Below the pieces are notes generated by a model, which was given only the letters and a program-made list of their open reading frames with translations, searched no databases and was not told where the DNA came from. Source: Pseudoips prasinana (taxonomy: Eukaryota > Arthropoda > Insecta > Lepidoptera > Nolidae). From it: a DNA stretch of 64,000 nucleotides. Shown here piece by piece: positions 1 through 9,946 of the stretch. Location: the NCBI GenBank assembly GCA_951640165.1, contig OX621237.1, forward strand, positions 17,794,001 to 17,858,000. Direction: 5' to 3'. The position numbers and the translations under genes are program-made. The stretch's first letter is position 1. Each line of letters starts with the position of its first letter.

Positions 1-61
1 ACATATTAAAAGAATCATCTTCAATTATTCATAGATAGATAATTGCACACCAAAGACATAA

Positions 62-140
62 AAAATATATTAAAATGGAAATAGTACAAGTGGCGGCCTT
101 ATCGCTAAAAGCGAACTCTTCCAAGCGACCGATTATTTTA
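62..140 (-). mobile_element. LINE 3'-end fragment
   Basis: The stretch GGCGGCCTTATCGCTAAAAG followed by CTCTTCCA is the reverse of a 3'-end signature (ctggaagag ... tagcgataaggccgcc) that recurs in lepidopteran non-LTR retrotransposons. A second copy of the same signature lies at 21345-21480. Only the tail is present and no coding part is visible. The family name is not certain. Confidence 0.4.
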
Positions 141-681
141 GCTTTATATGGCTGCCAAACAAAAAAGAAACATATTTAATTTTTCAGTGCTTTTCGTAAT
201 TTCTGCAAAATTATGCTTGCTGATTTTTTTTTCTGATAGTCAAATATTTATTTACTAACATAAAGAATAATACTGGCTACTACTACTGAACTACCTACTG
301 ATAAAAAAAACAATTTAGCTGCTTCGCTGACAGCCTTTTAATGTTTCGGCTGCAAAATTAATTGGAGCATCATGCACGCTTGATAGTGCACGCCTCGCTT
401 TGATTTATGACTTCTACAAAACGATATAAACAGAGCCAAGGTTTAAGTTACACTCAAGATAAACTTGCTGATTTATGCGTAGTTCAAGAATTAAATTTCG
501 TGATTTATAACGCAGATGTAAATCAACAAATCTATGCCAGAACTTATTTTTACATTAATGTATCAAATGATTTTTAGCGTTATATCTCAAATAAAATATG
601 TAAGCGAATAACATAGATCTTGTTCTAAGAATAGCTTTAACTTAGTATACATTCAGATATAAAAATCTTATATTGAGCCAC
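141..681. other. Unassigned AT-rich intron sequence
   Basis: I see no coding frame, RNA gene or recognisable repeat in this stretch. Confidence 0.5.
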
Positions 682-824
682 TGTGTGTCAGCGCCAGCAC
701 ATCAAGCTACCCCAATCTGTTAAATTTCCCCAATTCAAAGTAAACCTTATGCTTTTGTGATAAAGTTGAAAATCTATAAAAGAAATTTGACAGATTGGGG
801 TAGCTGTATATGCTGACGTCTGTA
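682..824. mobile_element. Tc1/mariner-type MITE, copy 1
   Basis: Long terminal inverted repeats built on GCTACCCCAATCTGT and its complement, with outer ends like CAGACGTCAGC, enclose about 60 bp that includes ATAAAGTTGAAAATC. The inner part is nearly the same as in the copy at 56546-56680. The outer ends of this copy carry several mismatches, so it is the older or more damaged copy. The right end reads CTG then TA, which fits a TA target duplication. There is no coding capacity. Confidence 0.7.
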
Positions 825-974
825 CCTAACGTTATTTATCGGGGAAATGGGTTAGCAACGCGAAAGTGATGGTATCTTTAAGCTAAGGTTAGAACTCTAA
901 TCGCCTAATTGACTGTCCCGTTGGACTAGCGGGAGCGTGTTCATTCGCAGATCATTACTTAGTATATATATTAA

Positions 975-1228
975 AAATATCCCGAGACATTATTCACACA
1001 CATCCATCTGATCCCAAACTAAGCAGAGCTTGTACAAAGGAAACCAGATAACTGATATACTACATATATGTACTAGTTTATTTTTGTAAATATATACTTA
1101 TATACATAGATAATAATACAGAGACTCAGGTGCATGCCCACAAATATCTTTCCTGGGCGGGAATCGAACCCACGACCTGCGGCGTGAAAAGCAAGTACTT
1201 ACCAAACACGCTGACCGGCCGGTCAATC
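975..1228 (-). mobile_element. tRNA-derived SINE, family A
   Basis: Read on the minus strand, the head is tRNA-like: an A-box-like TTGGTAAGTACTTGC and a B-box GGGTTCGATTCCC. The body carries a TAAGTATATA block. The tail contains AGCTCTGCTTAGTTTGGGAT and ends TGTGTGAATAATGTC, then an (AAT)-rich end. The whole structure resembles butterfly Metulj-type SINEs (from memory). The acceptor stem does not pair, so it is not a working tRNA. Eight fuller copies of this family occur in the window, plus several tail fragments. Confidence 0.8.
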
Positions 1229-1324
1229 TGGAAATGAGCGGTATCTATATACCCCCATGCCTCGGAAAGCACATAAAGGACCTGTATTTGACATTTTACT
1301 GATAGCTTGTCTTATCATTGGATT

Positions 1325-1432
1325 ATGGCAGTTATGGAACAGAAAGTGACCCTGTGTTTGCGTACAATATGTCCCGCGCACCTGCCTAGTATAGAATACA
1401 GACTGACCGCTATGGTCGAAATTTGTTCAGGA
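1325..1432 (+). mobile_element. SINE family E, 3' tail fragment
   Basis: CCTGTGTTTGCG, AATATGTCCCGCGCA and GACCGCTATGGTCGAAAT match, in order, the 3' half of the SINE at 8085-8815. The 5' part is absent. Confidence 0.55.
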
Positions 1433-2957
1433 GAAAATTTGATTTAACTTAGAACTTTAGGTTCTGTTTTAAATGTATACATAACATGAAATTAATGAAG
1501 ATGTATGTTGACTTGCCTCTCCCGATACATTATGTAGGTACGGCAAAGCCAAATCATGATTGGTATTTACATTACTATAATTGGTAATTAAAACCCATTT
1601 TACACCACTAATTGACTTATATTTCTCTCAGCTTTTGGTAAACATTAATCTGCATGAAAGTAAGGATATTTTCCGTACCTACTTAATTCTCTACACGTAG
1701 CGGCAGACTGAAACGGCATTTATCGCATAAGAGCTAGATATATGTATAAGACTATGTAGGTATATCTATGAGTTTCATGATGGGGCATCGCAACATTCAC
1801 ACTGAGAGACCGATTTCAGTATGGTTTTTATTATCTGTAACCTAATTCTTATTTTAAGTCATCACCTTGTGACAGGGCTAATAGCAAGGAGCTTACACGT
1901 TCTAAGTGAAATCTGAAATAGGAATCTTATTTGAAAAACTCAGATACATTTAAATTTGATGGAATAATATCTGTTATGATTATTAGTACCAAATTTAAAT
2001 TCTAGCTTCATTTGAGCATTCGGCTCCAAAGAGTCTAATGTTTTATTTATCGAACATTTATTGAACTTCATTTACTTTATAATTATTATTACGTGATTAA
2101 TTAACAGAGCTCTGCGCACATTGTGAATAATGATAATTAACGATAACTACCTTTGTGTCTAGATTTTCATTTTGTCCAAATCATAATTTACATTTGGTAG
2201 CACGCCACGTAAATGATAATGGTCTGGCACGTTTGGTAATTCGTGTTACCACTTATTTTATCATAGATATAATGCTGTTTATTAGTTATTATTATACGAA
2301 CAGAGGTCTCCTGCCCGTTATGGCATAACTCATTACCTGGGACAACCGCTCGCGTGCGCATCTCCCCAATGCTATTTTTCTCGATCTCATGAAGCTTATA
2401 ATAATAAATACTTGTACCGAGACGGAAAAAAGGTTAGACGGATGAGGTTCTTATTAATGTCTAGAGTGTTAACAAATGACATGTATGCGATATTATGAGT
2501 TCGGGAATGACGTTTAATTAGTCATAGTTCTTTCGCGTCGACAAAACGTGATAGCTTCGTTCCGTTTCCGCCTCGTTACGTTTGCGAAAATATTAGTGTC
2601 TGTCCTTGAGGAATTTATGCAGGTTTATAGCATTATGATTAATCGCAACTGTTACTTTATCTATCCACGCTTTGTTTGGGTTTCAGTAATAAAAGTGAAA
2701 CATGAAATATATAGCTGTAAACCTTTATAGAGTTCCAAGTAAATTTTATGCGGTAAATTCTGCGCAGTTAAAGTACCACGCAGTAAAACGATAATCCTTT
2801 TACGACAGTTGCTGAAGAACTTTGTGATGAACTAGTGATTCAACATCAGTTAAGAAACATTAAGAGTCATTATAGAGGGATATCTATTATTATATTATGT
2901 GCTTATTAAGTGCTCTTAATTTTTTTATACAATAGGTCAGCATTAGTTAATTTAATC
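1433..2957. other. Unassigned intron sequence
   Basis: AT-rich. A 60-codon open frame at 2548-2730 has no recognisable motif and is within chance expectation. No repeat was recognised. Confidence 0.5.
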
Positions 2958-3126
2958 TCTTTGTCACGGGGTACTTTACAAACAAAATATAATTGATGGA
3001 CACAAATTACATCCAGACCCAGAACAACTTATAAGGGTCGCACAAATAGCTGCCCTGTGTGGAAATTAAACCTGGGACACAAAGTGGCGAGGCACCTGTC
3101 TTAACCGCTGTGCCACACGTGCAGCC
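2958..3126 (-). mobile_element. tRNA-derived SINE, family C
   Basis: On the minus strand the head reads GCACGTGTGGCACAGCGG, an A-box region, followed by a B-box-like segment (GTCCCAGGTTTAATTTCC). Then come the body elements TTCTGGGTCTGGATGTAATT and GTTTGTAAAGTACCCCGTGACA. The same order recurs at 9652, 36007, 44812 and 47728. It differs in head and tail from families A and B. Confidence 0.75.
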
Positions 3127-3191
3127 ATAAATATAATTCATGTAATTAATCCCGTATATTTAAAGCACAGCAATACAGACTACCATAAGAG

Positions 3192-3226
3192 AAGGAGAGA
3201 GGGAGACAGAGAGAGAGAGAGAAAGA
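3192..3226. repeat. GA-rich microsatellite
   Basis: An imperfect purine-only tract of GAGA repeats interrupted by GGG and ACA. Confidence 0.8.
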
Positions 3227-3770
3227 TTAGTATTTATTAACGAAATTAAAACTAAGAGGCTTGCTTAATTAAAAATATGAGATATTATAAAGGAGGTTTA
3301 ATAATCTGGTCTTCAAGTATGAAGCTTAGCGCTGCTACGAGTTGACTTTGATTTCAAAATACATAATTTATTATCTATGTTAATCTGCCTCATTACAAAT
3401 TTATTAAAGCCAGGATACAATTCACATCGACCGCCGTCCGCAAAAAATGACAACCGGATATAAACACCTCCATGGACCATTTTTGAGTGATGTTAACTCT
3501 TCGGACTTTCGAATGCGAGATTCACTGTCACGGATTTCCGCATAGTAACGCCTGATTCCATTAGTTAAGTTTGATTTATTAATGAGATTACCTAAATTTT
3601 GTGCGCAAATCAAATGTTAGCACACGGATAAATTCATGTAGAAAAATCTTTATGTAGGCCCACAAAGTTGCTTAATTAATAGACTTAGCAGATAACGGCC
3701 ACATTTATTAACATTATTTCAATATTCCCAAATAAATAACATACTGTATATACTGTACGACCGATCCAAC

Positions 3771-4170
3771 TTTATTATCATCATATCATATCCGCCCAAA
3801 GACGTCCACCGCTGGACAAAGGCCTCCCCAAAAATCTCCACAATTGCGCTATCCGCATCCAGCGACTTCCAGCGACCCTCGCAAGATCATCGGTCCATCT
3901 TGTAGGGGGCCTGCTCACTTTGCGTCTTCCAGTTCGTGGTCGCCACTCGAGAACCTTTCAGGCACAGCGGCCGTCCGCTCTATGAGCTATTTGCCCTGCC
4001 CACTGCCACTTCAGGTTGGCAATTCTTCGGGCTGTTTCGGTTACTTTGGTTCGCCTGCGGATCTCAGCATTTCTGATCTGATCTTGCAGGGATACTCCAA
4101 GCATAGCCCTTTCCATTGCTCTGTGGGTGACCTAGATAGATAAGGCCCATAGTGAGCGACCACGTCTCTG
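3771..4170 (-). mobile_element. RTE-type LINE, 3' end with degenerate RT C-terminus
   Basis: Read on the minus strand, this region encodes the decayed C-terminal tail of an RTE-clade endonuclease/reverse transcriptase protein. It then carries the short 3' end (CCAGCGGTGGACGTCTTTGGGCGG) and an ATGATGATAAT-type terminal microsatellite at 3771-3785. Compared with the copy at 7256-7590, the same residues appear in order, including GDHELEDAK where that copy has the GRRSV region. Stops and frameshifts interrupt it. The 5' part is missing, as is usual for LINE insertions truncated during reverse transcription. Confidence 0.75.
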
Positions 4171-4476
4171 TTACTGGCAACACACACTGGTCGAAGACTT
4201 TCGACTTAAGCCACTGCGGTATTCCCAGCCGTGGGAACATTATAATATGTACTCGTAATTATTTAACTACTGCTTGCATATTGGCGGACATTTTACAACC
4301 ATCATGTTTAACTAAAGGAAATTAACTTCATTTGCATTAATTCTTTCAGCTACGAACAGGTTATATTTTTATAGTCCATTGCAATGTTATGTAAATGATT
4401 TAATATTTAAAAGATTTATCCATTTGCTCAACTCTGCCTATTGGAATTTTAACTAGGAACTTTGATTATTAAATCA

Positions 4477-4670
4477 ACATCAAAACAGAAAACTTTCTTA
4501 CCGCATTTCTAGAAAAGTGATAACTTTAGCAGTCAAGAATAATATTTAAACGATCTACAGATTTTCTTAACCCTGCCTTAATAACCGAAATTTGAACCTC
4601 AAATTTCAGTTATTTTGTTAACATCAAAACAGATAAATAACAACTTTATCAGTCAAGAATAATAAACGAT
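4477..4670. repeat. Diverged direct duplication
   Basis: AACATCAAAACAGA followed by TAACTTTAGCAGTCAAGAAT and AAACGAT is present at about 4480-4555. It recurs, shortened and mutated, at 4619-4671. This is an old local duplication. The rest of 4171-5100 shows nothing recognisable. Confidence 0.55.
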
Positions 4671-5104
4671 GTTCCATGTTCTATAAATGTGTGTAATGTC
4701 CTGGACACACTGATAACGTACATGACGAGTTGGCATTGTCCTATCAAACATAAGTGGCGATTGAACCGCAATGAACTGTTTCGGGCATTTATTGCATATT
4801 GTCAATGATATCTCATTAAAAGGATGAGCCATTATTCCAGCAGAAATTGAACAAAAACGTTATATTGGTACCTAATAATTTAATTGGTGAATTATACAAA
4901 AATATTTATTAGCTAAAAAATAACATTACTGTATTTGAAAACAAAAGATACCCAAATTTATTTTATTTAAAAAAGAAACGTCACACGTTGCACATATGAT
5001 AAAGAAACAAGAGTTTCTTAATCATGCGCGTGTAAAAGATTACGAAACTAAAATCTTCAAATTCCAGTTTTTGTATTCTCCAATCCCCCAGATATCAGTA
5101 ATCA

Positions 5105-5305
5105 AACGACAAAAAATACCATAACGGCCACGCTTGGTAGACCAGTCGGTGATCGAAGAATGATGGTCATAGTTCACAGAGACGCTGTTACCCGTTCTCT
5201 GGGAAATATTCCCTCGGGATGATTTCTACACCCCCCACCGGATGAGATTGAATGGTGATATTCTGTGCCGTAATCCACACAGCCAGGTTACCCACTTACA
5301 ATGAA
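5105..5305 (-). mobile_element. SINE family F
   Basis: On the minus strand, AACAGCGTCTCTGTG, ACTATGACCATCATT and CTACCAAGCGTGGCCGTTATGG occur in the same order as in the copies at 40435-40560 and 60085-60263. The tail with the TGATGATGA microsatellite is missing here. The 5' part holds CCCGAGGGAATATTTCCC, not seen in the other copies. Confidence 0.6.
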
Positions 5306-5329
5306 ATACCAAACTAGCAATCAATCAAT

Positions 5330-5551
5330 TATATTCTTCTGCAACTGCCGTCACAGGCCGACCACTTTTTTTTCGTCAGTAAATGATAGCAAACTTAGCT
5401 TAAATTCATTAAACCAGTGGTAAATGGTAGCTTTTGAGAGGCCTTTATCCAAAAAAGCCATTTTATGTCTATTGAACGATTCCTCCGGTTTTAGTTAACA
5501 TTTAAAATCGTAGAAAATCGTTGAGCGAAAATGTTCTCGGTGAGGTTCCAT
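5330..5551 (-). pseudogene. Mariner-like transposase N-terminal fragment
   Basis: The minus strand opens with ATG at 5551. It encodes a mariner-type DNA-binding domain: an N-terminal helix region (REHFRSTIFYDFK), an in-frame stop, then a helix-turn-helix ending ATIYHWFNEFK and a linker LLSFTDEKK, where intact mariners have a GRP-type motif. Full mariner transposases run to about 340 residues. Only about 70 codons remain, with at least one stop and a frameshift near the linker. The DDD catalytic domain is absent. SINE family F lies immediately next to the broken end and may mark where the element was truncated. Confidence 0.65.
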
Positions 5552-5689
5552 TTTTCAAAGAGACACGAATTCGCAAATGAGTTTGTTAGCTTGGAATCGA
5601 TATAATAAGTATATAACTATATATATTACAAGTTAGTAGATAAAATAATAGTAGATTTATAATTAAATACGGTATTAATAAAACAGTGG

Positions 5690-6110
5690 TAGCCTAACAT
5701 TTAGCCTGGCGACGGGCGGGTGTACGTCATACTTGTTTGTCGCAAAACATGTTTCACATCTGTTTGTCGTCTATTATAAAAGGTGTGTCCCGATCGGTTT
5801 GAGCATCATTCTTGTTCGAAACGTTGACCGGAGCGGAGCTCACGATGGTTGGAGGGACGATTCCGTTTGAACAAATTTAAATTAACAGTTATACTATTTA
5901 TGTCGATTCTATTGGAACTGCCGTACTGAACAGACAGAGTGATTCAAAGCTAAGTAAACTTTGTATTATATTTATGTCACAATGTGGTTTGTTTTATTAA
6001 ATAATATGTTCACCTTGTATTTCTTATGTTTAAATTATTATTTCCCTATATGGTTAATAAATATACCTTATTATAGATTTCCTGGTTTTCATTATACACA
6101 TATAACACCT
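5690..6110 (+). promoter_or_regulatory. Possible LTR-like promoter block
   Basis: A locally GC-richer segment (GGCGACGGGCGGGTGTACG) is followed by TATTATAAAAGG (a TATA-box match at about 5774), the initiator-like GAGCATCATT, a C/G-rich 5'-leader-like stretch, and after about 280 bp AATAAATATACC, a possible polyadenylation signal. This order resembles a retrotransposon LTR. I could not find a matching second copy, a TG...CA boundary or a target duplication. An ordinary repeat or chance arrangement remains possible. Confidence 0.25.
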
Positions 6111-7255
6111 CTATGATACATAAAGTATGATGTTTTGTTGTTGGTTAACGGTGTAAAGTAATCTTATTTATAACAATTTATATTTTAGAGCTTGGCATAT
6201 CTGGCTATATCTATACTTATCTACACATTTATTTAGTATTACCTAACAAGCTCGTATAAAAAAATGGAAGGAAATTTGAAATTGAAACGTTCGAATTTTT
6301 ACTCAAAATAACTGTACTTGTATGACATGCCAGTGCCACACCATGGCCAGTGTTTCATACAAAAAAGATGAGCTTCTTCAAACATTCTGAGTGGCCTGAT
6401 AATTTGGGCAGAGGGTTCATGAAATTGGTCTTTCGTTGTTTATTGGAGAAACATAACTTCTGTAAAATTATGTAGGTATATTATGCACCAATACAAAACA
6501 GAGAGATTTAGATATATTGCTTGAAAAATGGATTTTACTGTTTTGTATTTTAAATGAGGAATACGTTTATGTCAAAATGTGGCAGTTAGTAATAGGCTAG
6601 GCTCCTAAGCTGTGTCCTTTATTATAATTGTAATAAGCAGGAATGAAAATTATCGGATTTTTGACAATAGTATCGCAACTGAGGTTCTAACCACCAGGTC
6701 TATCGGTACCGATCAAAATTAATGATCCTTTGACCTTTACCATTACGACGTTCATTCCATATTTTAAAATTAAATTCTCATTAGGATAAATTATTCTCCG
6801 ATCTGCTGCCATCATAAATTAAGGAAATACGAGACGTTCCGCATTTCAAATTAACCAATTTTATAGGTAATGTGAGCTCTTAATTTGACGTTGACGGTGA
6901 TCTTTATTCCTTGTTTAATGTATCCTGTGTAATAGGCGCATCGAATCTATTTCGCCTAGACAACGACCCTTGCTTGCAGAACAACTTTCATTGAGGCGGC
7001 TAATTGACAATTCTAAAGACTAATTAATTATTCGATGGTTGTATCCACCGGTGACGAGTTTTTATAAATTTATCTGTTGTATATTTTAATTAGATATTAC
7101 TGAAAAGACTAGGTATACTGTTATGGATCGTTTTCTTTGTAATTGTCTTTGGCGCGTTCCCAAAACGCTTTTGATGTGATCAGATTTCCTCTCTTTATAT
7201 TTTTTTTCATCTTGCTAGCTATGTATTATTGTTTTAACCATTGTTTTAGCCATGA
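6111..7255. other. Unassigned intron sequence
   Basis: No coding frame, repeat or RNA gene was recognised here. Confidence 0.5.
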
Positions 7256-7590
7256 TTGAAGTTTCCCTGCGAGATCGAATCAGTAATGCTGAGATCTGCA
7301 GGCGAACTAAAGTAACCGTCAGAGCCCTAAGAATTGCCAAGCTGAAGTGGCAGTGGGCAGGGCACATAGCTTGAGCTTACGGCCGCTGGGGCAGAATGGT
7401 TCTCGAGTGCCAACCACGGACCGGAAGACGCAGCGTGGGCGGGCCCCCCACACGATAGACCGATGATCTTGTGAGGGTCGCTGGGATCCGCTGGATGCGG
7501 GTAGCGCAAGACCGGCAATTGGGGAGATCTTTGGGGGAGGACTTAGTCCAGCAGTAGGCGTCTTTCGGCTGATATGATGATGATCATTTA
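7256..7590 (+). mobile_element. RTE-type LINE, 3' end with degenerate RT C-terminus
   Basis: The plus strand encodes the characteristic C-terminal tail of lepidopteran RTE proteins: LRDRISNAEICRRTKV, then IAKLKWQWAGHIA, GRWGRMVLE, PRTGRRSVG and WMRVAQDR. After this comes the 3' end CAGTAGGCGTCTTTCGGCTG and a TATGATGATGAT tail. Stops follow GHIA and PPTR, so it is dead. The same tail occurs inverted at 3771-4170, and a shorter piece is at 52912-52995. The element is 5'-truncated. Confidence 0.85.
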
Positions 7591-8084
7591 AATTATATTA
7601 TATATTACTGACATTAATTTTCTTTGGTAACTACAAAACTACAACACTTTAAAAGTGACTATACTTTAAAGATCGTTTAGTCAATCATGATAATCAATTC
7701 TCTTTTACGATTGTCCTCAAACGCTATTGAAGTAATCAGATTTCCTCTCATTGTTTTTATATTTTAATACATTTTTTGAATAGTTTGTAATAACCACCAA
7801 AAGCCAGTAGAAAAGAAGTGCTTATGGCATAACACTTTCACATAAAAACATAATGAAAAGAAGAAGAGAGGCAAGGAGTTACGGTACAGATCAGGAAGAA
7901 CTTAAATGGATCAAATACAAGTGAATGTCAGATCGTATAAAGTGAAAGCGTTTGCCCAAAAAGGCGAGGAAATGGAGTATGAAGCTTCAATTGTAAAACC
8001 ATAGTTCTAAAATGGGATCAGATATGTACTTACTTGTATTTTATAGTTTTATATTTAGATTGGGTAGTGATATTGTTATTATCA

Positions 8085-8815
8085 TTTAGTAGATAGGAAG
8101 TTACTGTAATTTGTGGTAGTGGTAAAACCGGGTAATATTTAATGTGTATACGCTTGTGAACTCCTTATTTTGTAGACCTATCGTACCACTACAGAGGTGG
8201 TTTCCACTGGAAATACTGAGGTCCTACGTTCAAATCCTGTTTCGGGTCATAATGTGATTTTGAGAATTTTCTGTTAGGGACATTTCTAAGTATCAGCCCG
8301 AAGTCTGGGAGTTGGCAGTATTACACCTGACTTTTTGCTCTCTCGCTAGTTGTCCTATCGGGTCATGAGAGTATAAAAAGTGTCCCTGTGTTTGCGCACA
8401 CTTTGCGCTTTAATTTTTTTTTTTTATATAGGATGGCAAACGAGCAAGTGGGTCACCTGATGGTAAGTGATCACCGCTGCCCATGGACACTCGTAACACC
8501 TGAGGAGCTGCAAGTGCGTTGCCGGCCTTTAAGAAAAGATTAGGCTCGCTTCTTGAAGGTTGCCATGTCATACCGGATCGGAAATACCTCCGCATCTAAT
8601 TGATTACACAGAGCGGTAGTGCGCGGCAAAAAGTTTCTTGTGAAACGCACAGTGGTGGGCCATTCATCCAGGTGATAAGGATAAAATTTCCACTTTTGGC
8701 GAGAGGGTCTGAGGCGGCATATTATACGCTATAATATATCCCGCGCAGACGGCTAGTCTCCATTGAAACTGGCCGCTATGGCCGGAATTCGACCAGGTGG
8801 AGATTATTATTAGTA
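8085..8815 (+). mobile_element. SINE family E, split by a LINE insertion
   Basis: The first part (8085-8405) has a tRNA-like head, with the B-box-like GTTCAAATCC at about 8228, and the body AGTATAAAAAGTGTCCCTGTGTTTGCGCACAC. The sequence resumes after 8690 with TATAATATATCCCGCGCAG, TCTCCATTGAAACTGGCCGC and TATGGCCGGAAT. In the uninterrupted fragments at 1325 and 57218 these two parts are adjacent. The interruption is the minus-strand LINE 3' end at 8411-8690, so that LINE arrived later. Confidence 0.65.
8411..8690 (-). mobile_element. LINE 3' end with poly(A), nested in a SINE
   Basis: On the minus strand this begins in the C-terminal part of a reverse transcriptase, with an LWN...EVFP.RYDM-type motif (the usual LWNxLPxxVFP region of Jockey/R1-like LINEs). 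It continues as the 3' untranslated part CTTACCATCAGGTGACCCAC and ends in a poly(A) run, which appears as the T-tract at 8410-8427. It matches 53755-54010 closely over its whole length, on the opposite strand. Confidence 0.7.
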
Positions 8816-9651
8816 TCTTTGCTTTGGAGAAACATATAATAAGGTGTATTATATGGACTTTGGCTTGAATCAAATTTCCCCGGGAAATTGGCCAATTGGC
8901 TTCATTTAACTTTTTAAGACTCTATAAGTTGATATGTAGTATAGTAGGAAGTGTCGATCTTAACCCAACCTTACCCAAATTACACAAATACTATTGTATA
9001 ATCACGAAGGCACGTTGGAGTATTATGTTTGGCAACCCTTGAATTCAATCTTCACCTAAATGCTTACTTGTCAGCCGCAGTAGAGTAGCCATCCAAATGT
9101 TGTCAATTTGGTTAAATTTAGCTCCTATTCCAATCATTATTAAACAAATTGTTATTGCGGTACAAAAGTAAGTTTAAATTATTAAACGTATTTAATAAAC
9201 GCGACTCGAAAAAAGAATGAGGTAACGAACACTGAAAAGAAAGCTTGATTTGCACTTTTCAACCATATTATTATTTTATTTAAAATTCTGATCTCCATAC
9301 TTAAAATCTATGCTTAGATGCATTATGAAACGTTTTGTCTATGATAATGAATGGCATTGTACTGCCGTGTGTTTTACTTTTAATATGTCTAAGCTTTTCT
9401 GTGTCCGGTATTCTAAGTGAAGATGTAATTCCATGGTATACAGCAACTGCAGAAGAAAATCAAAAAAATCTTCTAAGACAGCAACATTATAATTAGGCTT
9501 TTTAAATTGAGGTACTGCTGAAAGGATTATTTTAAACGGAATGTTTCGCGATCACCACTTTGTCCTCATCGCTCTCAAATTTCGAGTAAGTATTATTATA
9601 ATACGAAGCATTAAAAAACATCGACATAACATGTAATTTTTCCATTTTTTT
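8816..9651. other. Unassigned intron sequence
   Basis: Nothing recognised apart from short AT-rich tracts. Confidence 0.5.
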
Positions 9652-9806
9652 AGACACCCGCACTCGGGAAATCAAACCCTGTATCGCGGGGTACTTTACA
9701 CACATAATGGACACAAAGTACATTCAGATTCAGGTTCTGCGCGGAAATCAACCCGGGACACGCAGTGGCGAGGCGACTCTCTTATACGCTGCGCCACATG
9801 TCATTA
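9652..9806 (-). mobile_element. tRNA-derived SINE, family C
   Basis: The minus strand shows GTGGCGCAGCG (A-box region), GTGTCCCGGGTTGATTTCC (B-box region), then TCTGAATGTACTTTGTGTCC and GTAAAGTACCCCGCG, in family C order. The head is slightly truncated. Confidence 0.7.
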
Positions 9807-9899
9807 ATTTAATCATTCATATATGTGTAATAAAATCTAAAATCAGTGTATGTAAATTCTCAGTGTTTGAATAAATTTCATTATTTCATTACGAGCGCC

Positions 9900-9946
9900 A
9901 CTGTTCAGCGGTAGGCGTCTGTCGTTTAATACTGTCACCACCATAA
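9900..9946 (+). mobile_element. RTE-mobilised tail fragment
   Basis: CCACTGTTCAGCGGTAGGCG followed by TCTGTCGTTTAAT resembles the last 40 bp of the RTE element ending at 7590. Only the tail is present. Confidence 0.35.
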
